From: Parapristionchus giblindavisi
Taxonomy: Eukaryota > Nematoda > Chromadorea > Rhabditida > Diplogasteridae
Reading direction: 5' to 3'
DNA: 64,000 bases
Assembly (NCBI GenBank): GCA_943737045.1
Contig: CALSFV010000229.1
Coordinates: 663,001-727,000, forward strand
The position numbers and the translations under genes are program-made. Below the pieces are notes generated by a model. The model was not told the origin of the DNA, did no database searches, and saw nothing but the letters and a program-made list of their open reading frames with translations. Shown one piece after another: positions 21,895 through 32,700 of the stretch; the stretch's first letter is position 1, and the number at the start of each line of letters is the position of its first letter.

Positions 21895-23083
21895 TAACAA
21901 GGGAAGTATGGTGCGCCGGTCCCGGACTTCGGAATGGGACATATACCATTCGATAGGTCTCCAAAATACAAGACTCCCATGTTAAGGATTTTGGCAACGT
22001 ACCTCTGGGGGCGAGTAATTTGCATATTTCTGACTGTCTTTTTTTCGCACTACAATAAGATCCAGTCTCTGTGAGATCGAGAGCAAGCAGTGGTGGCCGG
22101 ATGGATAAGAGGATTGTCTGTATTTCTTTTGCTCGCAAGTTCGATTCCCACACAAGTTCAAGTTCTTTTGCTATTTTTCGTGTATGTAAATCTAACAAAA
22201 ATCATTTTAAAAATCAATCATCAATATTTTAAATAATGATTATGATTATAATTTATGATTGTTTGAAACGAAAATCGAATTCATTACTTTCAATTGTTAT
22301 TTTTTGTAACATTTTCCCGTACTTGGAGAGGACTGGCGGTCGTTAAAGATAGAGACCTGCTAATATTTTCGTAAATACATTATGAAAGCGATTCATTCTT
22401 GATAATAGCGCTCCTAACACACTGGAAAAGTAAAAGTAAATCTGCAATCCGTTATTCAAGACATACCTGACCTTCAAACATACTCCTTCAAATATGTCAT
22501 CAAAATATGTACCCGAATCCAGTGCTGCATAAATCCTCACAAGGATACTTGTTATATATGAATCTATATCGAAGACTCATCGAATTGAGATAATTGATCC
22601 GTTGGTCAAAGAAAGATCATCGTAATTACCCTAATTACTGTAAACCGAGCGTTAGGAGCGCTATAATCAAGAATGAATCGCTTTCATAATGTATTTACGA
22701 AAATAATAGTAGGTCTCTATCTTTAACGACCGCCAGTCCACTCCACGTACGGGAAAAATGTTACAAAAACAACAATTGAAAATAATGAATTCGATTTTCA
22801 TTTTAAACCATAAATTATAATCATAATCATTATTTAAATTTGTTGATTGATTTTTAAAATGATTTTTGTAAGATTTTCATACATGGAAAAACAGCAAAAG
22901 AAATGAAACATGTGTGGGAATCGAACTTGCGAGCAAAGATATATAGACAATCCTCTTATCCATTCGGCCACCACTACCTGCTCTCGATCTCACCGAGACT
23001 GGATGTTATTGTAGGGTGAAAAAAGACAGACAGTCAGAAATATGCAAATTACTCGGCCCCCAGGGGTACGTTGCCAAAATCCT
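21895..23083. repeat. Foldback element with tRNA-like sequence in each arm
   Basis: Arms 21984-22420 and 22650-23083 are reverse complements around a ~230-bp spacer. In the left arm on the plus strand (22083-22150), GTGGTGGCCGGATGGATAAG resembles a tRNA A box and GCAAGTTCGATTCCC a B box; the right arm carries the mirror copy (about 22915-22985). Left-flank sequence ACAAGGGAAGT...CATTCGATAGGT is shared with the element at 48233-48725. Just outside the right arm, GGTGGCGCAGTCGGTAG (minus strand, about 23097-23113) is another A-box-like sequence. Confidence 0.75.
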
Positions 23084-23099
23084 AGACCAAACTATCTAC

Positions 23100-24141
23100 C
23101 GACTGCGCCACCAGAGCATGTTAGGAATCGATTGACATCTATAGAAGCAATGAGAGAGAACATGGGAACACTACTTTTGCGTGTGAGAGTGTTTTGAACT
23201 TTGGTTTAGTGCATCTTTAGGCACTTCCCTACATTGATTGATCGCATCATAGTCATTCTTTCCTTTCATTTCAATGTGTTTTTGGCAAAATGCCAAATAC
23301 AAGAGAGATGTCGGTCGTGGTGAGAGTCTGCACCACATGAGTTGCCCTTTTCCAGGGACTTATATTTGACAAAGGTTACTCTCACTTTAACTAAAGAAAC
23401 TCTGCTGATTCTAGATAATAATTGAATCGATAGACTAATTAAATCGATCAATAGAGTAATTCGGAGCAAGAAATAATAAGATGATTTGCGTTTAAAATAA
23501 TTGCTAAGTCAATTTGCGACTGCCCGCAATTTGGCCGTAAGTCCGTTACTGATACCTACCGATTCGCTCATCTCCTACTTCTGCTTGGCTTCAGCGCCGC
23601 CAAATCGACTATTTAATCCTGACAAAGATAAACTTTGTAAATATTGAATATATTAAAAATACATAGCGAAAGTTAAAGTTTCAGCAGTAACGAGCTTTAA
23701 ACATGGTGCTCTATAAAAATACTTGCAAAAGTGATGGAGATGGGGTAGAATAAGTGAATAATGGAACGAAATAGTTAAAGAATAGTAAAAAAACGACAAA
23801 ACTTCAAATAAAGGCCAGGCAAATCGAGTAAGCGCTCATGCACATTTGACGAATTGTCTTACAGTATGTCGTATAATTATCAGGGAATTCCACTTTGGAC
23901 ACCATCATATTATGGTTCTACCAATGCCTTTTCGGGTAATTGTAAAGTTCAGGGTTCACCGTTCACCATTCACCGTTATTTCATTAATAGTTCACCGTTC
24001 ACTGTTTTATTTTCGTTCATCGTTCACTTTTGAATTTACTGGTAAACAAGTATATTCATTAGGTTGATTTTTTTAATTTCGAAAATTATGTATATTACAA
24101 ATACTAATTAATACACTTTTCTTTATGCAGTACAATCAGAT
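23100..24141. other. Intergenic stretch, no gene recognised
   Basis: AT-rich with small repeats (CACCGTTCACC runs at 23955-24030). No exon with splice context or protein match was found. Confidence 0.4.
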
Positions 24142-24342
24142 AGCGATTAAGACTACCAAAATGTTTCAAGGGCTACAGTAATCTCGGAGTTACAGTAATC
24201 TAAAGATCAAAGAGCACCTAATCGCATTGGGATGTTCCACCAGCGCTCTTCTATTCTCGAACGACCATCTGGAGGTAGAAATGTGGGCGGAGTCAACGAC
24301 GATGAATGGAGTCCCACGACGGAAGAGCCTATATGAGGCATA

Positions 24343-24534
24343 CACTGAGAGCAAACTTACCCAAATATGGGTAATAGATTTGCCAACTTACGATACTTGT
24401 GTACACGATTTGCCCACATTCGGGCAAATGGTAGCCCAAAAACCACCGATTTGCCCATATACAGGCTAGCATTTGTCTGAATACGGGCAAATGGTTCGCC
24501 AACTAACGGCATTCGGGTAAATTTAATCTCTGTG
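24343..24534. mobile_element. 192-bp MITE with TA target site
   Basis: Inverted ends CACTGAGAGCAAACTTACCC and CACAGAGATTAAATTTACCC, flanked by TA. The paralogous site in the other duplication copy (around 55410-55425, GAGGTATACGGTAG) is empty, which confirms insertion. The core GTGTACACGATTTGCCCACATTC also occurs at 2733-2755. Confidence 0.85.
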
Positions 24535-24837
24535 TACGGTAGATATCGATCGATAGACTACGGTACTCATAGATTACGGTAAGTATGAGCACTCACGCTA
24601 GCATCGCCAGTACTGTCTCCTTCCACAATGTTCTATAGACTTTGAAAGCCAAAACGACCGCTCAACATAGAAACTCTCTCAAATGCAATCGTCTTTCGCT
24701 TGTCTGGCTATGGAAACAAAATGGCTTGAACCAGAACACTGTGATTGATGTCTGTGGTGATGATATTTTTTCTAATACATTATTTTCTTAGCTTTGTATG
24801 CACCTTGAATGTAATTTTAAATACATACAACATACAG

Positions 24838-24967
24838 CAGGGCTGTGCGGCGATAAATAGCAAAACAATAATGTATGGGACACTTGTCCCGAATGTACCG
24901 TTTTCTTGCCGAAATATGCCGTAAAAATATTCAGCGTATGCCGTTATGCCCATGCCGCACAGCCCTG
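24838..24967. mobile_element. 130-bp hAT-like MITE (CAGGGCTGTGCGGC)
   Basis: Ends CAGGGCTGTGCGGC and GCCGCACAGCCCTG. Flanking 8-mers ACATACAG and ATATACAG differ at one base, consistent with an 8-bp duplication. It is nested in the insertion that splits the duplicate AASDH exon. Confidence 0.7.
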
Positions 24968-25675
24968 ATATACAGGTTCGCTAATAATGTGTTTTACAAA
25001 CGCGACGACGAAGTGTGGAATTTTCCAATTTTCATTAAAACTAACAAAACTTACACTCAATATATCCTTTCGGCTACTTATATCGGTTGAGAATCCTCCA
25101 TGAGATAGGAATAAGTGTTTTCCTGACAAATATCGAAATGATATTTCACCATTTTGCATTCTCACTCCATCTCTCACTCACTCCTCGAGTCCATTCTCAC
25201 TGAGATCAATGAATGTTGCGGGATTGATGAGAGGATCTCAGTGTATTGATTGATCTGAGACCATTTATCGATTGATATTTTCGACTAATCAATCAATAAC
25301 CTGATCGGAGATCTGTCTGCCATCCATCATACTGTCTTCTGCCATTTCCCCATTCTCGTCAACTTCGATCAATCCGAGATCGTCCCAAGCGAAATCCCAT
25401 GTCATACTGTGACTGTTATCGATCGATTGTTAATCTACCGTAATCTTACCTTTACCTTTTTAATCTTAATCTAATTATGATAATATCAACCAACTGACTT
25501 CAATTATGATAATATCAACCAACTGGTTTTTCCTTAAACTTCAGGGCTTTACTGTGAGAATATACAATATTGATGCACTAGTTTATAAATGCATTTTATA
25601 ATAAATACCGTAAAAGAATTCATCTGAAACATGGTACTATGGTCTCGGTGATAAAAGGAAAAGGCAAAATACTAA

Positions 25676-26970
25676 CCTCCAGCCCCCGTCCCAGGCGCGG
25701 GTCTCTTTCGTGACGTTGCCGCAGCTGCTTGACGGTGCGCGTTCATCGCTGTTCCTGGAGAAGAAGACACAAATAGTCAGTTGACCATCACCAATTATGG
25801 TGCTACCGTAATCAAACAACTCACGATAAGTGTTCGAAAGGGCGCATACGGCACGCATTGACGCGTGCGAAAATTTCCCGCTTCTTTGAATGCCTGTAAT
25901 TAAATAAATCAATAAATAAAACTACCGTACTTATGTCTGGCCAGAAGCCACTTATAGACACTAATCAATGTTTACTCACCCTCCGCAACGCGTTGTCCGC
26001 GTCGAACGACCACGCAACTGCCGCGACCTGAGTGGAACACGTCCAGACAAGCCGCGACGGCCGCACGCGTCTCCAGATCCTCGTTCGCGGACAACATCGT
26101 CTCAAGGTCCTAGAAACCAACAATGTTTGATCACTCAGATCACATTGCAAAACAACGAAACGGTTTGATGTAAGAACCGTTACGGTTATGTCTGGCTACG
26201 ATAAAGAAAGTATACTCTAGCATACGTGTCCTACCGTACCCATTCACATATCTACCGTATACCTTATTCGGGTGGAAAGACACCGGCCAGATGTCTTTGG
26301 CCCAGTCGAATTGCCGCCTCGAAAGTGGTTTCATCGCCGGTACGACAATTTCTGAAATTATTGATTGAATATGAATCGTCACCTCACTACAGTAGTGTAA
26401 TTCTACAGTAGTCTAACTTCATCCTATACCACAATATCCACAACATGACCGAGATAAAGTATATACATACTCTACCGTAGTCGGGAACAACATCAATCAA
26501 TGGAATCATAGATACCGTACCCGATAAGTTACCGTACTCCTCGAGATTCGGAAGTTCGTCGTCGCTGTCAGAAGGCGATACGATGACACGATCGCCGTTA
26601 ATGCGTTTGAGATGCGTGAGATGCTCCGGAAGATCAGTTAGTAGAGGAAGAACGGAAGGGAATGAACGTCGATCGAATACTGTAATAATGGGCAATGATG
26701 AAATAACAGATGATGGCTGTTTCAAGGTGAAATACATAATATATTATATATCATCAGTTATAATAATTATATATATTCACAATGATTCACGGCCAACGCA
26801 TTAAATATACTATCTGAGACTAAATATTATGGGCAGTTGAAACGAGAATTCAACAAGTCAAGGAGATATTAATATTTGAGTATATTTTCTACCTTTGAGG
26901 ACGAAGACCCGAATCAGAGGCAGTTCCACTTGTGTCTCTACCTTCGACAGAACCGCCATGATGGTGAACC
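25676..26970 (-). pseudogene. ADAT3 fragment (internal exons only)
   Basis: Exons matching the intact gene at 56033-59119 are present and largely open: about 26893-26967 ([13 protein letters not shown]), 26531-26684 ([20 protein letters not shown]), 26261-26352 ([18 protein letters not shown]), 25979-26113 ([17 protein letters not shown]), 25825-25893 ([16 protein letters not shown]) and 25677-25760. Exon 1 with the start codon is deleted, and so are all exons after the linker, including the PCxxC zinc site. It is therefore a remnant of the duplicated block. Confidence 0.75.
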
Positions 26971-26984
26971 TAAGAGGGCATCAA

Positions 26985-27300
26985 ACATCAAACTCTCAAA
27001 GTGTATCCACAACCTAAGAGGACATCAAAGATCAAAGATCAAACTCTCAAAGTGTATCCACAACCTAAGAGGACATCAAAGATCAAAGATCAAACTCTCA
27101 AAGTGTATCCACAACCTAAGAGGACATAAAAGATCAAAGATCAAACTCTCAAAGTGTATCCACAACCTAAGAGGACATCAAAGATCAAAGATCAAACTCT
27201 CAAAGTGTATCCACAACCTAAGAGGACATCAAAGATCAAAGATCAAACTCTCAAAGTGTATCCACAACCTAAGAGGACATAAAAGATCAAAGATCAAACC
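26985..27300. repeat. 51-bp tandem array, left copy (former ADAT3 intron 1)
   Basis: About six copies of a 51-bp unit containing CTCAAAGTGTATCCACAACC and TAAGAGGACATCAAAGATC. On the minus strand every unit boundary reads TCCTCTTAG followed by GTTGTGGATACAC. The in-frame open reading (ORF of repeated [17 protein letters not shown] on plus) is a by-product, as 51 is divisible by three. Confidence 0.9.
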
Positions 27301-28286
27301 CCTCTAAGAGTAGAACAATGTGATGTATAACACAACAATTTCAACGCAGAACGAACATATGCAAATGTATATAATTGAATATCTCTATTCTTCTAATAAG
27401 AAAAACAAAAGGAGCGATTTCTCACTCACATACAAATCTGTACGAATGGCAATCGTGGATGAGAACATACATGAAAATCCTGAATTTGGGCGGCGGGAAA
27501 TTGAAAAATTTTGAAAATTTGACCAATTTGATACAAATGATATTAGGGGACGCGCACCGATGAGGGGTGTTGGGAGTATAAATAATTCATCTGATAAGAT
27601 GATGTTCTTTACAAGAAAATACGACTTACAAGACTTACAAACTATAGGAACGGAAATCATATATATCTATTATATTATAATAAATATTGCAAGCATGAGT
27701 TTGATGGATCGAAATCGTATGCAAACATATTATGTACAGGAAAAAACGAGAGGCGATCCGAGAAAACGGTGCAAAGTACAAAGTTCAAAGTACAAAGTAC
27801 AAAGATCAAAAGTTTACGAAGATCATTAGCTGTATGACCTGATGTGTGCAGTGGAGAGTATATGTATAGGATGATAAACATGCGTGAGGTCACTGGAGGA
27901 AAGGGTGCAAAGGGGGCGGGGCTAACGAATCTTACAATTAGGAGACGAGCATTGTTTGGTCGTTGTGGACGGAAATACAGTACATAATAAAACATATGAA
28001 GACACACTCGGTTACGGTATGCAATGAGAACGATATTTGAGGGTAATCGATAATCGATGGAACCGAGTGATACAGTATACAGTGATACAGTATAAAGAGA
28101 TACAGTATACAAAGCAAGGCCAACAATAATAACAAATATAGATATAAACTCTGTGTGAAAGTGAAAGGAGGAGGAACGGGATCCTGCCCAATATACAGAT
28201 ACAAATATGTTTCAAAGGAAACGAAAGAAACGAGTGGGCGGAGTCTGTGAAAAGAAGGCGAAGCTTAGAAAATGGGCGGAGTCAGC
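27301..28286. other. Intergenic spacer between ADAT3 fragment and KMT2
   Basis: The same sequence follows the right copy at 59190-60163 with very few changes, closer than the introns. It holds repeated ACAGTATA/GATACAGTAT, an ACAAAGTACAAAGTTC run and several mirrored short open frames in both copies. No exon was identified. The conservation may reflect recency of duplication rather than coding. Confidence 0.45.
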
Positions 28287-29754
28287 TTAGTTCATCCATC
28301 GTTGGCAGTTAGGTGCTCCACATAGGCAAGCAACTTTCTCCGAGTCATCCTCGATATCGAATTGGTAGTCGTAAGTTAACTAAAGAAGAATCAATCAATC
28401 AATCAATAATCAATAACTAAGCATCAAAAATAATCAATAACTAAACATCAATAATGATCAATAACTAAACATCAATCAATAATCAATAACTAAACATGCT
28501 TACTGTTCACCTAATCTAGTCAATTTCGACTACGATAATATTCATACGGTTGCTTTCATTCTACCGTAGCCAAACCAATAGTAGCATTCACTCTATCGTA
28601 ACCCCGCCCCTTTCCTACCGTACCTCTTCATCAGCCTTGATTGGTCGATTGGCAGTGATGATAATCTTCTTGTCCTCTCCATTGGCGCCCAGATGCATGA
28701 TGTGTGTAGCACAGTTGGGATCGCACGAGTGATTGATGTATCTGGAGACAAGAAGAAAGATTAGATGTGAGAGTAGATTAAACCACGCCCACTTTTGTGT
28801 ACAAAAAGCCAATTTTGTGTAAATAAAGACACTTTTGTGTACATAAAGCCACTCCCACTTTTGCTTGATACAGCCGATATTTAAACAGTTTTCCACTAAT
28901 ATTCTTTTTACAACTTCCCACCGTTTATTTCTTGTACTGAACACTGGCTACTCTTGGTACACAAAAAACGTTATGTCACCAATCGGAACACCAAACCCGT
29001 CTGTAGTTTGCCGCACTCAAATATACTACTAACCTAGCTGGTCCTCCCTTCATCGTGGCGTCAATGATACACTCATCGGAGGCGCGGAACATGTACGTGC
29101 CGCGGTTCTGTGCAAAGTACTTCTTCTCACGCATCTGTAATATTAATATTGTTTTGGACAATGACAAGAATCTATTGAATCTGCAATTCAACATACACTG
29201 AATACTCGAAACTGAAACGCGAAACCTACTGCTCATTTTCAAAACCACTAATCAATCGCAAACAGCCACCATAAGACATTTAACATAGCTACTACCGAAA
29301 ATGCTCTACCAAAACCTCAAGAACCAATCAATAAATGAATCAATCGATCTATTTAGATACCGTACCTCGCAGACTTCCGCTCGAATGACCTCTCCCTTGT
29401 ACTCGATGATCATGGCGCCCATGTCAATGTCGCGTTTGGCGTACAAACCAAGACCCTGCAATCGATTATTTGCCTTTTATCGATTATATTATCGATTATT
29501 TAATATTTTTTTAAGAATATTAAATAACATATCAATAAAGCAACAACTTAAATAGAAAGAAATCACGCTCAAACGCAGGTTTATCATTCCAAGAACCGAA
29601 CAAAAGTCAATTTACAGTCAAATAATTAATACTCGGACGGAAAAATCGATAACCTGAATCTTGCTCCTCGCCAGGTATACGGTATTGCGCCACTCCTTGC
29701 GCATCTTCTGGTATCCCGAGTATGATTGCTCAGTCGAACCGTACTGATCCCATC
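28287..29754 (-). other. SET and post-SET exons of KMT2 copy 1
   Basis: Exons 29656-29754 (YQKMRKEWRNTVYLARSKIQ), 29366-29457 (GLGLYAKRDIDMGAMIIEYK), 29034-29134 (FAQNRGTYMFRASDECIIDA), 28625-28742 (YINHSCDPNCATHIMHLG, the SAM/cofactor and lasso motif) and 28287-28379 (LTYDYQFDIEDD then CLCGAPNC). All residues expected of an active SET domain (NHSCxPN, final Tyr of LTYDY, post-SET CxCxxxxC) are present. Confidence 0.92.
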
Positions 29755-32700
29755 TGCACAGACGGTACTTATTTAGAATTCAAAAATTATTGATTTAGCT
29801 ATTGATTAAGATTAGATCAATAAATTTCACCTAGCACTACACACTCTATTGAGCTCTCATCATACTACAGAAAATCCACTGTACTATTCTCAAGACAAAA
29901 AAAACAAGCGAGAGTTGTGGTCGATCCGCAGAACCAGATTAGCTAAGAAATTTTAAAAAAATGATAAATACGCACTTGTTTCCTCCGGGGACTCCGAATC
30001 CATCGGTCCTCCATCCACTCATTCTCATCTGCATCTGCAACTCTTCGTACAGATTCTGATGACGCTGCTTTCCTGGAATACCAATCAATAAATCGATAAT
30101 TCATCAAAAATCAATATTCTCCTCACCTCCAGAAGGCGCAGCAGAGGGCGCGACCTTGCGATGCTTCATCAGCGTTCTGAACAATGGGATAAAATAGTTA
30201 TCACATTTTATAATTAATGAAATTAATGAACTGCCGCCAAACTTCAGAACATAAATATCTCAATTTCAGCAGTATTCAAACACTCGAGAAACTCGCAATC
30301 AACAGGTGAGAATGAAACCGATCTATCACACATCAAGAAGATTTATTGCAAGGTCCTCAAATTAGCCATCACCGCAGAGATCACAATTGTCATTATTGCC
30401 ATAATTCATTTGAAATCATTATTTAATTTGCATTCAACGCATGTTTCACCGTACATTATTTTGAATACGTATAAATAATAATAAAAATAAAAATAATATT
30501 ATTATTATTATCAAAAAAAGGAATCGAATACGGTACCTGAGTCGTGGTTCGCATCGTGCACATCCGGATGGATTCTCCGCGAGTGGCAACTCGAGGACTG
30601 CGGTGCCTCCGTGACGAAATGTATAAGAGTACAGTGAGTCCACGCCCGGCAACTGAAAAGAAATCGTATATTTGATTTTGAAAATGGATATTTACGGTAT
30701 GAAATCACTGATGTTTTCGTTTTGGAGACAAATTTTCCTATTTTTAAATGATCGAGATCAACACAGTGCCCGCACTGAGAAAACAGTGAGATTCACGCAA
30801 CATCACAGATATATCAGTAAAGCATATATTTTATATAGTAGTTAAAACGACGATGATCAAAACAAATAAACTTGCACAAGGATAAATAATAGTGTAGTAT
30901 TTATGACCTACCGATTCGGTGATCTTAGTGACCACAGACTCCTCTAGACCATATAGACTTTCTCCATCCAATTGATTGGTCACGAAACGGAGAACATCTC
31001 CTCGACGATCACGAACACGTGCAACCGCATCGAATACCTATAATACTCATTCTTCTATTTATGATAATCGACAATTTTTAAATTTTCCGCTCAATTAGCT
31101 ATAACACATTCAGACTTATTCTAGATACCTACAGTACTCAAACATATTCAGGTGTCTATCGTAATCCGGCTACAATCCTATCTACCGTACCTGTTTCCAT
31201 GCATCATTCGCAGTCGCTGCTCTCCACACTTCCGATCCATCGGGCATCGCAACTGTGAACAACGGCTTGCTGTCATGCTCTGAAACATTTTACGGATTTA
31301 TTTAAATGATTTATGAAAATGAAAATTTTTAAATTAAAACCACCAAAATAAACCAAACCACTATAGCATACTGAAGTCACTCAGAATAAAAAAGTCACGC
31401 AAGTTTTAAAGTTAATTAGAAGAAACAAGTGTCACATGGTGTGTCTACCGTACCCGTGATGGTGAGACTGTATCGCAGGCGACGTTTCACATCTGAAGGC
31501 GACCAGAACGCACGTTGAACCGTGTAGCCGATCGGGAAGATGAAACGCTCGTTGTGGCAAGTCTGAAGACATCAACGATCAGAGATCAAAGATCAAAGTC
31601 TAAAGATCAAAGATCAAGCAACCAACCTTCAACTGTTCTGGCAGTAGTTGTCCTAGTCGATAGAATGTGAGGGCGCCCAGTCTGAGCACAATACGAGGAA
31701 CGTCGCTTGACTGAAAACGAATAATTCCAAGATTGAACCATTCCTCGACGATTATAGCCCCTTCCCCTCCAACACCCGCAGCATTCATGTAGCAGTGCAA
31801 TATGAAATTCATGACCCCAACACAACCGATCCAGACTTATTATCGTCTCGCCCCATGGTTATTGCATATAATAGAATGAACACACATGTTAATATGATTA
31901 CTATTACTATTATAATATAAATAATTATATTATTCATTCTTACATTTAAAGTGCATGCAAAGCTAACTAGCATCTATTTATATTATTAATTAAATGTAAA
32001 CCTCGAATAGTTTCACGAGTAGTTTGTTCTCATCTCTATGAACATAAAGACGACGGAGGGGTTCGAGAGTGGCCAACGCATCCATGTGCACGTCATTGTG
32101 ATTGGGACAGATAAAGTTCTGGAATGAAGAGATCAGAGATCAAAGATCAAAGATCAAAGATCAAATCTACCGTACCTTATCCTTCAGGAACTTCTGGCCG
32201 AACATTCGGTTTGCACATGTAAAGTGGAAGTTGCGCAGGCACTCGACCTACAAAAGAATATTGATTCTCTAATCTGGAGTAAAATCGATAATCATATAAC
32301 TACCGTACCTTGAAGCACTGAACAGTTGCGCCGGAGCGTCCGCATAGATTACTGTAATTAATAGGTTTAAAAGGAAAAAAAGTGAAGCTCATTGAAGACA
32401 TTGTAGCAACCTAAGCTTATAAATGGAATTTGAAACATATTCCAAACAGACTAAATGGGCTCTAGAGAGAGACATACAGACTAGGGAACAAAGCCAAAAT
32501 ACGTCTGTCCAATTTGCATAATATAAAGTCGGTAGATAATTAAGCGCTCACCATAGCGACACAACTCCTCGTATCACTGCACGATCCACGTTCACCAATC
32601 CACCGGACGGCGTCTCGTATACCTTAATTCAATTCATTTCAATTTATGTTTTGAAATATTCAAAATCAATCAGTCGAGATTCCGATTTCACATACAATTC

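Larger units (their letters stand above)
24223..25407 (-). pseudogene. AASDH-like 5' fragment (truncated duplicate)
   Basis: Three exons match the start of the gene at 49124-55717. The Met-containing exon lies near 25295-25407, with one extra codon. The next exon is near 25178-25258 but cut by a ~550-bp insertion whose far side resumes at 24600-24626. The third is near 24223-24340, bordering a MITE. Everything downstream (adenylation core, carrier, PQQ part) is missing to the left of 24142, so it cannot make the enzyme. Confidence 0.7.
24142..32400. repeat. Left copy of a ~31-kb-spaced segmental duplication
   Basis: Sequence from about 24142 onward aligns with 55214-63990. It covers AASDH 5' exons, ADAT3 exons, the 51-bp array, the intergenic stretch and the 3' half of KMT2. 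Exons are strongly conserved, introns diverge and contain indels. The left copy lacks ADAT3 exon 1 and the ADAT3 catalytic exons (about 1.6 kb, 55790-57390 in the other copy) and carries extra insertions at 24343-24534 and 24627-25177. Confidence 0.85.

Noticed and set aside
22083..22150. Functional tRNA-Ser or -Leu gene
   Set aside because: Resembles A and B boxes only; no proper anticodon arm or acceptor stem, and it is mirrored in a foldback.
22343..22540. 65-codon frame in the foldback spacer
   Set aside because: Lies across arm and spacer, without splice context or recognisable protein.
26876..27307. Open frame of repeated [17 protein letters not shown] units (also 58570-59196)
   Set aside because: It runs antisense through the 51-bp intron array of ADAT3; 51 is divisible by three so the repeat stays open.
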